Shown piece after piece: positions 33,912 through 41,713 of a stretch of 64,000 nucleotides of DNA. The notes under the pieces were generated by a model. The model searched no databases. It worked only from the letters and a program-made list of their open reading frames with translations, and had not been told where the DNA came from. Source of the DNA: Polycyclovorans sp002706265 (GTDB lineage: Bacteria; Pseudomonadota; Gammaproteobacteria; Nevskiales; Nevskiaceae); the NCBI GenBank assembly GCA_963973915.1, contig CAXBBM010000002.1, positions 62,001 through 126,000 on the forward strand. The letters run 5' to 3'. How positions within the stretch are numbered: the stretch's first letter is position 1; each line of letters begins with the position of its first letter. The position numbers and the translations under genes are program-made.

Positions 33912-36518
33912 ATGCACGCAGACACACGGGGACGTTTTTCTCAGGCCTTTGTACGCTTGACGGAACCAATTATTTTCGGCCGCCGCGGGGTCACCCTGAC
34001 CGTGATGGCGATCGTCACGCTCTTCATGGCGTGGCAGGCGAGCCACCTGAAGATTGACGCGGGGTTCGAGAAGCAGATTCCGCTGCAGCATCCGTATATC
34101 AAGGTCTACAAGCAGTACGAGAAGGAGTTTGGCGGCGCCAACACCACGCTGGTGGCGCTCACGCAGAACGAGGGTGAGATCTACACCCCAACCTTCATGA
34201 AGACCCTGCGCGACCTCACCGACGCGGTCTATTTCACCCCGGGCGTCGACCGGTCGCGTGTGAGTTCCATCTTCACGCCCAACGTCCGCTACCTTGAAGT
34301 GGTTGAGGGCGGGTTCTCGGGCGGCAACGTGGTGCCCGCGGACTTCAGCCCAACGCCCGAGATGCTGGACAAGGTGAAGTCCAACGTCGAGAAGGCCGGC
34401 ATCATCGGGCGCTTGGTCGCCAACGACCAGACCGGCGCCATGGTCTTTTCCGAGTTGCTCGAACGCCACCCGGTGACCGGCGAGCGTCTCGATTACATCG
34501 CGACGGCGCACCGTCTTGAAGACATCCGCGGCCGCTTCACGTCGCCCAAGATGTACGAAATGAGGCTCAAGGAGCCCGTCGGCTCGCTGGAAGCCGGTGC
34601 CCTTATCAAGACCGAATACGCCGACCCGCGTGGGTTGACGTTCCCGTTCTCGTCAGTGAAGGCGACCGAAGAGGGCGAAGGCGGTACCGAGATCGTCCAC
34701 AAGGTGCGGGGCTGGGATGTAGAGGTGACCGAGCTGGAGAATCCGGACTACAACCCCGACATCGACATCCACATCATTGGCTTCACCAAGGCCGTTGGCG
34801 ACATCGCTGACAGTGCCCTTGAGGTGTTCAGCTACTTTGGTGTCACGGTGTTTCTCGTCTGGCTGCTGCTGGCGTGGTACTGCGGCTCATTCAAGGTGGC
34901 ATCGATTCCCACCGCCTGCGGCATTCTGGCGGTCACATGGGAGTTGGGGATGCTGCACCTGTTCGGTTTCGGCTTGGACCCGTTCGCGATTCTGATGCCC
35001 TTCATCGTGCTGGCCATCAGCACCTCGCACGGCATCCAGATCACCAACTTTTGGCTGAACGAATCCTCCGGCGGCGTGCCCGCCTTCGCGGCCGCGCGTA
35101 ACACCTACCGTCGTCTGGTGATCCCCGGAATTTCGGCGCTGGCGACCAACTTCGTCGGCTTCGGCACCATGTTCCTGATTCCCATCGACATCATTCGCGA
35201 GATGGCCATCAACGCCATGTTCGGTCTGGTGGCGATCGTGTTGTGTAAAAAGGTGTTGCTGCCTTGCCTGCTGTCATTCGCGACGCTGAAGGATCCCGCC
35301 AAGTTCATGGCGCACCAGCAACGCCGTGACGAACGGCTCCAGCCGATCTGGCACGCCCTTGCCGGCGTGACGCGCAAGCCGGTTGCCGCCACGGTGCTTT
35401 TGATCACCGCCGCGCTCTGGGGCTATGGGCAGTGGGTGGCCAAGGACCTGAAGATTGGTGAGCTGCATGACGGCGTGCCGGAACTGCGCCCCGATGCCCG
35501 CTACAACCTGGACTCGGCACGCATCGTCAAGGAGTTCGCCATCGGTGTGGACGTGCTCAAGATCGTTGCGGAAGGCGAACCGGACGGCTGTATCGACCAC
35601 AGCATTATCTCGCTGATGGATCGATTCGCCTGGCGCATGGAAAACACTGCTGGCGTGCAGTCAACATTGGCGCTGCCGACCCTGCAGCGCATCGTCTTCA
35701 ACAGCTATACCGAATCCAACCCCAAGTTCAACACGCTGCCGCGTGAGAGCGGCGCTCTGGTGGTCACGGTGCAGCCGTTCCCCAGCTCCACGGGTCTGTT
35801 GAACGAGGATTGCAGCGCCATGCCGGTGCAGATCTTCACCCAGGATCACAAGGCCGAGACCATTGATCACATCATCGAGGAGATCAACCGCTTCATCGAG
35901 GAGCAACCCGAAGATGCGCCGGTCACCTTCAAGCTGGCAACGGGCAACGTGGGCGTCATGGCTGCGGTGAACGATGTCATCGAAGAAACCGAAAGCACCG
36001 TGTTGCTGTGGCTGTTCCTCGGTATCGGCGTCTGCATCGTGATGTCATTCCGCAGCTTTGCCGCACTGGTCTGCATCATGGTGCCCTTGGCGCTGGTGCA
36101 TGTGGTGAGCTACGCAGTGATGGTCTGGCTGGAGATCGGGGTGAAGTTCTCCAACCTCGCGGTGGCAGCGTTTGCCGCCGGCATCGGCGTCGATTACGGC
36201 ATCTACATCTACAGCGTGCTTGAAGAAAATGTGCTGCAGAAGCGCATGGCGCTGCGTGAGGCCTATGCCGACACGCTGCACCAGACCGGCAAGGCGGTGA
36301 TCTTCACCGCGCTGACCTTGGGCGCGACCGTTTGCACCTGGCTGTTTTCCAATCTGCAGTTCCAGGTCGACATGGGCATTCTGCTGACGCTGATGTTCTT
36401 TGCGAACGCCATCGCCGCCGCCGTGCTGCTGCCGGCCTTCGCAGCCTTCCTGCTGAAGGCGCCAAAGCATCCACCTGAAGATTCAGACGTAGAGAGCAAC
36501 ACGGGGCACGCCGTTTAG
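33912..36518 (+). CDS. RND/MMPL-family inner-membrane exporter
   Basis: An 868-residue membrane protein with the RND duplication: one helix near the N-terminus (about 20-40), a periplasmic loop (about 45-300), five helices, a second helix and loop, then five helices. The second half has GVDYGIYIYSVLEEN around residue 760, the Asp-Tyr proton-relay motif of MmpL-type pumps. The matching helix of the first half reads AISTSHGIQITNF, lacking the aspartate. Such single-gene pumps move lipids or hydrophobic compounds. It leads the DUF1329-DUF1302-YCF48 operon. The ATG at 33912 was preferred to 33861; neither has a strong ribosome-binding site. Confidence 0.88.
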   Translation: MHADTRGRFSQAFVRLTEPIIFGRRGVTLTVMAIVTLFMAWQASHLKIDAGFEKQIPLQHPYIKVYKQYEKEFGGANTTLVALTQNEGEIYTPTFMKTLRDLTDAVYFTPGVDRSRVSSIFTPNVRYLEVVEGGFSGGNVVPADFSPTPEMLDKVKSNVEKAGIIGRLVANDQTGAMVFSELLERHPVTGERLDYIATAHRLEDIRGRFTSPKMYEMRLKEPVGSLEAGALIKTEYADPRGLTFPFSSVKATEEGEGGTEIVHKVRGWDVEVTELENPDYNPDIDIHIIGFTKAVGDIADSALEVFSYFGVTVFLVWLLLAWYCGSFKVASIPTACGILAVTWELGMLHLFGFGLDPFAILMPFIVLAISTSHGIQITNFWLNESSGGVPAFAAARNTYRRLVIPGISALATNFVGFGTMFLIPIDIIREMAINAMFGLVAIVLCKKVLLPCLLSFATLKDPAKFMAHQQRRDERLQPIWHALAGVTRKPVAATVLLITAALWGYGQWVAKDLKIGELHDGVPELRPDARYNLDSARIVKEFAIGVDVLKIVAEGEPDGCIDHSIISLMDRFAWRMENTAGVQSTLALPTLQRIVFNSYTESNPKFNTLPRESGALVVTVQPFPSSTGLLNEDCSAMPVQIFTQDHKAETIDHIIEEINRFIEEQPEDAPVTFKLATGNVGVMAAVNDVIEETESTVLLWLFLGIGVCIVMSFRSFAALVCIMVPLALVHVVSYAVMVWLEIGVKFSNLAVAAFAAGIGVDYGIYIYSVLEENVLQKRMALREAYADTLHQTGKAVIFTALTLGATVCTWLFSNLQFQVDMGILLTLMFFANAIAAAVLLPAFAAFLLKAPKHPPEDSDVESNTGHAV

Positions 36519-36584
36519 GCGCCCCATGATTCCGCGCCACCGCATGACGACGGCGCATTCGATTTAGTCACGAGGAGTTAAGCG

Positions 36585-37946
36585 ATGAAAACGAAACGTT
36601 ACCGCCAGTGGGCCTTTGGGGCCTTGATGGCAATCCCCGCCATGGCCATGGCTGCAGTCAGTGCCGAAGAAGCCGCAGAGCTTGGCAAAAGCCTGACCCC
36701 GGTCGGCGCAGAGCGTGCCGGCAATGCCGACGGGACCATTCCCGAATGGAAACCCCAGGCAGCCCGCGGTCCGCGCAGCGGCGTGTACCCCAGTAATCCA
36801 GACATCGACGGCGACAAGCCGCTGTTCACCATCACCGCTGCCAATTTGAGCGAGCACGCTGATCTGGTGATGACTGGCCACAAGGAATTGCTGAAGCGCT
36901 TCCCCGACAGCTACAAGCTGAATATCTATCCGTCACACCGACTGGCCACCTTCCCCGACAAGATTCTTGAAGAAACCAAGAAGAACGCCACCCGTGCGTC
37001 GCTTGAAGGGGTGGACAACCCCAAGGGCGCCTTTGTGGGCTTCCCGTTCCCGATCCCGAAAAAGGGCAACGAGCCGCTGTGGAACCATCGCGTGAAGTAT
37101 CGTGGTGAAGACATCCGCCGCTTCAACAACCAGATGATCGTCCAGCAGGACGGCAGCTTCTCGCTGACCAAGATCGTTGAAGACGTGACCTTCAATTACT
37201 CGAACATCGCGAAGGAAAACCCTGACGAACTGAAACCGGGTGCCGAGTTCCTGCGTTATCTGTCCGAAACCATCTCGCCGCCGCGCATTGCCGGAACCTA
37301 CATTCTGGTGCATGAAAAGGCGGGATTCGGTCCTGAAGGCCGTTCCGCCTGGCTCTACGCGCCGGCACTGAAGCGCATTCGCCGCGCCCCTGCGGTGTGC
37401 TGCGACAACCCGTATGAAGGCACCGATGGCCACCAGTTCTACGACCAGGTCGACATGTACAACGGGGTGTTCGAGCGCTTCACCTGGAAGCTGGTCGGCA
37501 AGAAGGAGATGTACATTCCCTACAACGCCAACCGGATCACCGGTCCGCAGACCAAGTACGCCGACATGGCCAGGCCCAACCACCTCAACCAGGATTTGCC
37601 ACGCTATGAACGGCACCGTGTGTGGGTGGTGGAAGCCGAGAACAAGCCGGATCAGCGCCACACCTTCAAGTCCCGTCGTCTTTATGTTGACGAAGACACA
37701 TGGACCGTGGTGGGCGTGGACAACTACGACCAGCAGGGCGAGTTGATGCAGTTCCAGGAAGGCCATCTGGTGACGTACTACGGCGTGCTGGCGCATACCA
37801 CGCAGCCGGAAGTGATCTACCACTTCAACTCCGGGCGCTACTTCATGACCGCCATGGGCAACGAAGACCAGCCTTACGACAACACCGTGACCTTTGCAAG
37901 CAACTACTTTGAAGCGAACACGGTGCAAAACCGCGCTTCGAAGTAA
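36585..37946 (+). CDS. DUF1329 periplasmic/outer-membrane protein (copy 1)
   Basis: A 453-residue exported protein with a signal peptide (cleavage after about AMAMA). It has DUF1329 landmarks: LTPVGAERAGNADGTIPEW, FPFPIPKKGNEPLWNHRVKY and the late LYVDEDTWTVVGVDNYD. The family is often labelled outer-membrane lipoprotein-sorting-like because it is thought to adopt a LolA/LolB-type fold that can hold acyl chains. No lipobox is seen. It has a strong GAGGAG ribosome-binding site. A Cys-Cys pair occurs in RAPAVCCDNPYEG, where copy 2 has no cysteines. Lies between the exporter and the DUF1302 protein. Confidence 0.9.
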   Translation: MKTKRYRQWAFGALMAIPAMAMAAVSAEEAAELGKSLTPVGAERAGNADGTIPEWKPQAARGPRSGVYPSNPDIDGDKPLFTITAANLSEHADLVMTGHKELLKRFPDSYKLNIYPSHRLATFPDKILEETKKNATRASLEGVDNPKGAFVGFPFPIPKKGNEPLWNHRVKYRGEDIRRFNNQMIVQQDGSFSLTKIVEDVTFNYSNIAKENPDELKPGAEFLRYLSETISPPRIAGTYILVHEKAGFGPEGRSAWLYAPALKRIRRAPAVCCDNPYEGTDGHQFYDQVDMYNGVFERFTWKLVGKKEMYIPYNANRITGPQTKYADMARPNHLNQDLPRYERHRVWVVEAENKPDQRHTFKSRRLYVDEDTWTVVGVDNYDQQGELMQFQEGHLVTYYGVLAHTTQPEVIYHFNSGRYFMTAMGNEDQPYDNTVTFASNYFEANTVQNRASK

Positions 37947-37964
37947 GGCAACTGGATGACTGTT

Positions 37965-37997
37965 GCCCCACCGAACAGGGAAATGGTTCGGTGGGGC
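37965..37997 (+). terminator. Perfect 12-bp stem-loop between DUF1329 and DUF1302 genes
   Basis: Arms GCCCCACCGAAC (37965-37976) and GTTCGGTGGGGC (37986-37997), nine-base loop. The following bases are ACTTATAAAA, not a T-tract, so mRNA-end protection or processing is more likely than full termination. Confidence 0.6.
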
Positions 37998-38046
37998 ACT
38001 TATAAAAACAGCTCAAGTGCAGTGGTTTATTGATGAGGAGAGAGCA

Positions 38047-40533
38047 ATGCGCGTTTCAAGAGGCTTGTTGTTGGGGTGGGTATTGGCGCTGTTCCCGCTG
38101 CAGGGGATGGCAATAACCTTCGATTTTGACGTGTTCGGCAACCGGGTGGATGCGGTCATCAACAACGCCGCCACCTTTGGCTATTCCTGGCGCCTGCACG
38201 ATCAGGCCTCTGACTTGATCGGCAAGAGCAATCTTGACCCGAATGTATGCGGCGATCAGTTCCAGACCTGCCAGGGTCTGCATCGTCTGCAATCGTTCCC
38301 CGCTGAGCGCCTGGCCGCAGCGCCGGGGGCACCGTCCATCAACTTTGATGATGGCAACTTGAATTATGACAAGGGTGATGTGACACAGGCGCCCTTCAAG
38401 CTGACGCAGGACATTCGTTTCCTGTTCGGCAACTACGGTATTTTTTACCGTGCAATCGGCATTTACGATTACATCAATTACAACGACTTCGAGATGACGA
38501 AGCCCAACCTGATCACGCCCGAGAATTTTGCGCGTGTCGGGCAGACCAGCGGACTGGGCGGTGGTCGTTATTATCCGCGCGTCTACGGGCCCGGCGAGTT
38601 CACCAAAGTGCGGCGCCCCAACGATGAGGCGGAAGAGGCGGGCCTGCGCTACGACATCCTCGACTTCAATTTCTTTGGCTCCATTCCGTATGCTGAGGGC
38701 ACCAAGAACTTCACCTTCCGCGTGGGTCGGCAGACGGTGAACTGGGGTCAGAGTACGGTCGCGGTGATCAACAGTCTGAACCAGGCGCAGCCGGTCAATG
38801 CCAACGCCCTGTATCGCCTTGGCTTCGGTCTGCTAGAAGAGCTGTTCGTGCCGGTGGGGATGATCCGCGCCAGTACCGAGGTCGCGACCGGGCTGACACT
38901 GGAAGCCTTTTACCAGTTCGAATGGATGCCCATCGAAATTCCGACGGCCGGCAGTTTCATGTCGTTCGCCGACATCGGGACCGATAACCAGCGTACGACC
39001 GTCAACGCATCGTTTGGCTCGGCCGCCGAGGATCCCTCTCAGCTGACCGGCGGCCGTCTGAACAACCCTCTGACGACCATCACCCCCACGTCCTTGACGC
39101 TGCAGCGCGATCCCGACCGTGAGGCGCGCGATCAGGGGCAGTTCGGGGTGTCGCTGAAGTATTATTCCGACAACATCAACAATGGCACCGAGTTCGGCTT
39201 CTACGCCATGAACTACCACGCCAAGCTGCCAAACGTGAGCTTCACGTCCACTGACCCCAGCTGCGCCCGGCGTGAAGGCAACCCGCAGAATCGCGATGCC
39301 CGCAACGCCTTCGAGTTCCTGCAGTCTTGCCCCAATCTGCCGATAACAGCCCCCTCGGGCTCTAGCCAGTTGTTGACCGATCTCGCGGCCTTGATCGCAC
39401 AGCGCCCGGGCGTGGTGGGCGATCTAGGGCTTCAAGACGGTAGTAATGTTCTTGGCCTCGCAAACTTGTTGTTACCGCGCCCTGATCTGCCTGCTGCAGA
39501 CGCCGTGCCGTTCGATACCGCTCGGCTGTTTTTGGAGTACCCGGAAGACCTGCAAGTGTACGGCGTAGACTTCACCACCACCTATGGTGAATACTCGTTC
39601 CAGGGTGAAATTGCGTATCGTCCCAACACGCCGCTGCAGGTGTCGATCATTGATTTGGCGTTCGCGTCCTTCGGCCCGGTGTTGTCGCGCTGCCACGACC
39701 CGGAGATCGGCTGCGTGGGGGCCAGTGCCGGCCTTGGCTATGATGCCGAAGGCAACTACGTGATTTATGATGGCAATGACTTCACCGATGCAGATGGCGT
39801 CAATCCCTACAAAGACACCTTCAGTCTGGTGGTCGGCGCAGTGCCTGGCTCGGCGCGGTCTTTCCCCAACTTCATCATGCCGTACCGTGGTGTGGCGGTG
39901 GGTGAAACCGAACCGAACAGTTACATCCGTGGCTGGATTCCCGGCAAGGTCGCCCAGTACAACCTCGGTGCCACACGCGTCCTGGGTGGTTCTGAGAACT
40001 GGATCGCGGCAGATCAGGTCATCCTGATCTACGAACTGGCTGCGACCCACGTGCTGAACATGCCGGACTATGACGAGTTGCAGATTGAAGGCCCCTTCTC
40101 ACCGACCCCGCATGCCAGCGCAGGTGCGGATGGCAGCGGCGCGGACGGCGGGCGTCTGGCCTGCTCGACCAACACCGCGTGCACAATCGGTCCCGATGGT
40201 CTGCGCTTCAACCCCTATCAGGCATCGCGCAACCAGTTCGCGAATGAGTTTTCATGGGGTTACCGCGTCGTGGGCCGTATTTCGTACGAGTCGGTGTTGC
40301 CGGGCATCAGCATCCAGCCGCTGTTCATCTGGCAGCATGACATCAGCGGTAACTCACCTGGGCCTGCCGGCAACTTCGTGGAAGGGCGAAAGTCTCTGAA
40401 TTTCCTCTTGGAGACCCGCTACGAGAAGGCGCTGTCGTTCACCGTCGCGTACAACACGTTCTTCGACGGTGGCACCAACAACGTTTATCGTGACCGTGAC
40501 AACCTTGGCTTCTTTGTTAAATACCTGTTCTAA
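38047..40533 (+). CDS. DUF1302 outer-membrane protein
   Basis: An 828-residue exported protein with a signal peptide (LLLGWVLALFPLQGMA) and the DUF1302 start FDFDVFGNRVDAVINNAATFGYSWRL. The middle is rich in alternating hydrophobic strands (NFTFRVGRQTVNWGQSTVAVINS) and the C-terminus is LGFFVKYLF, ending in Phe as in outer-membrane beta-barrels. Several Cys pairs (CGDQFQTC, CHDPEIGC, CSTNTAC) suggest disulfides in loops. GAGGAG precedes the ATG at 38047, which decides the start over 37963. DUF1302 and DUF1329 genes commonly travel together. Channel or receptor function is inference. Confidence 0.88.
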   Translation: MRVSRGLLLGWVLALFPLQGMAITFDFDVFGNRVDAVINNAATFGYSWRLHDQASDLIGKSNLDPNVCGDQFQTCQGLHRLQSFPAERLAAAPGAPSINFDDGNLNYDKGDVTQAPFKLTQDIRFLFGNYGIFYRAIGIYDYINYNDFEMTKPNLITPENFARVGQTSGLGGGRYYPRVYGPGEFTKVRRPNDEAEEAGLRYDILDFNFFGSIPYAEGTKNFTFRVGRQTVNWGQSTVAVINSLNQAQPVNANALYRLGFGLLEELFVPVGMIRASTEVATGLTLEAFYQFEWMPIEIPTAGSFMSFADIGTDNQRTTVNASFGSAAEDPSQLTGGRLNNPLTTITPTSLTLQRDPDREARDQGQFGVSLKYYSDNINNGTEFGFYAMNYHAKLPNVSFTSTDPSCARREGNPQNRDARNAFEFLQSCPNLPITAPSGSSQLLTDLAALIAQRPGVVGDLGLQDGSNVLGLANLLLPRPDLPAADAVPFDTARLFLEYPEDLQVYGVDFTTTYGEYSFQGEIAYRPNTPLQVSIIDLAFASFGPVLSRCHDPEIGCVGASAGLGYDAEGNYVIYDGNDFTDADGVNPYKDTFSLVVGAVPGSARSFPNFIMPYRGVAVGETEPNSYIRGWIPGKVAQYNLGATRVLGGSENWIAADQVILIYELAATHVLNMPDYDELQIEGPFSPTPHASAGADGSGADGGRLACSTNTACTIGPDGLRFNPYQASRNQFANEFSWGYRVVGRISYESVLPGISIQPLFIWQHDISGNSPGPAGNFVEGRKSLNFLLETRYEKALSFTVAYNTFFDGGTNNVYRDRDNLGFFVKYLF

Positions 40534-40544
40534 AGCGAGTTCTC

Positions 40545-41540
40545 ATGACGTTCAAACCACTGCGCTGCTTGGCCCCGCTCGCCGTTGCCGGGTTTCTCTC
40601 GGCCTCGGTGGCGGTTGCCGCGCCGGAAATTGCACCGGCTGAAATTGCGAAAAAGGCCGAAAAGTCGCTGCTTGTCTCCATCGCCAAGGCGGGGGACCGT
40701 CTGGTGGCGGTCGGCGCCTATGGCCATATCATGCTGTCTGATGACAATGCGGTCACCTGGCGGCAGGTGGATGTGCCGGTCAACAACCTGCTCACCGAGA
40801 TTTATTTCCTCGATGCCAAGCGTGGCTGGGTTGTCGGCCATGATGCGACGATTCTGTTCACTGAAGACGGCGGCGAAACCTGGGCCATCCAGCATTTCGA
40901 TGCCTCGATGGAACCCTTCTTCGACGTTCTGTTCTTTGACGAGCAGCGGGGCGCGGCCATCGGGGCATACGGTCAGGCGATGATCACGTCTGACGCCGGC
41001 ACGACCTGGACGATGGCCGATTCTGAACTTGCCGGCGGCATGCACCTCAACTCCATTGCCCACCTCAACGATGGCAGCTATCTGATTGTCGGCGAGTCGG
41101 GTCTGGTGGCGCATTCGACTGATGCAGGCGTCACCTGGCGGTTGCTCGAAGCACCGTTCGAAAGCTCCCTGTTCTCGGTGGCGCCCTATGGCGCCAGCGG
41201 TGCGGTGGTCGGGGGGCTGCGCGGCAACGTCTTCACGATTGACAACGTGCTTACCGGCAGTTGGCAGGAGGTAAAAACCGGCACCGTACAGTCAGTCTTT
41301 GGCATCGATCAAGATGGCGCGGGTGGCTTCTGGATGGCCGGACTGAACGGCAGCTTGCTGCACGCCGATCCAAACCTGAAGATCACCCGCGCCAAGACGC
41401 GCGTGGCCAATGGAGGTGAAGAGGAACTCATTGCCACCGCCATTGGCGGCGTTGCGTACTCCGACGTCATGACCCTGGACGACGATACGCTGGTGGTGGT
41501 GGGTGATTCAGGTGTCAAGCGCATGGGATTCACGCGCTAA
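40545..41540 (+). CDS. YCF48-like beta-propeller protein
   Basis: A 331-residue exported protein (signal peptide ending SVAVAA) made of repeated blades with Asp-box motifs: LSDDNAVTW, FTEDGGETW, TSDAGTTW and HSTDAGVTW. This is the Ycf48/BNR type of propeller, used as an assembly or binding scaffold. It starts 11 bases after the DUF1302 stop, so they are co-expressed, and a terminator follows. No catalytic residues of a sialidase are apparent. It probably contacts the DUF1302 barrel or the exporter in the periplasm; that is inference. Confidence 0.87.
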   Translation: MTFKPLRCLAPLAVAGFLSASVAVAAPEIAPAEIAKKAEKSLLVSIAKAGDRLVAVGAYGHIMLSDDNAVTWRQVDVPVNNLLTEIYFLDAKRGWVVGHDATILFTEDGGETWAIQHFDASMEPFFDVLFFDEQRGAAIGAYGQAMITSDAGTTWTMADSELAGGMHLNSIAHLNDGSYLIVGESGLVAHSTDAGVTWRLLEAPFESSLFSVAPYGASGAVVGGLRGNVFTIDNVLTGSWQEVKTGTVQSVFGIDQDGAGGFWMAGLNGSLLHADPNLKITRAKTRVANGGEEELIATAIGGVAYSDVMTLDDDTLVVVGDSGVKRMGFTR

Positions 41541-41564
41541 AGCTTGACCGTTGCACTTGATTTG

Positions 41565-41592
41565 AAGGCCGGGGCTTGCTCCGGCCTTTTTT
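41565..41592 (+). terminator. Terminator of the RND/DUF1329/DUF1302/YCF48 operon
   Basis: Stem AAGGCCGG / CCGGCCTT with an eight-base loop (which can close further) ending in a run of T residues to 41592. Confidence 0.85.
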
Positions 41593-41642
41593 GTTGTCAC
41601 GAACCGTTGCCACGATGGCTATGATGCGGGCCCCGGTTTTTG

Positions 41643-41686
41643 GAGGCGAGCGCCGCAGATCCTCAGGAAGCGCAGCGCCTCGCCTC
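41643..41686 (+). repeat. Inverted repeat in the fadB leader
   Basis: GAGGCGAG (41643-41650) and CTCGCCTC (41679-41686) pair perfectly; three more pairs form inside past one bulged base. It ends 27 bases before the fadB ATG and is downstream of a -10-like TATGAT (41620-41625), so it would sit in the 5' untranslated RNA. No FadR- or PsrA-type operator was recognised nearby. Confidence 0.5.
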
Positions 41687-41713
41687 ATTCATTTCTTGAT
41701 TGAGGAGCGTTAA

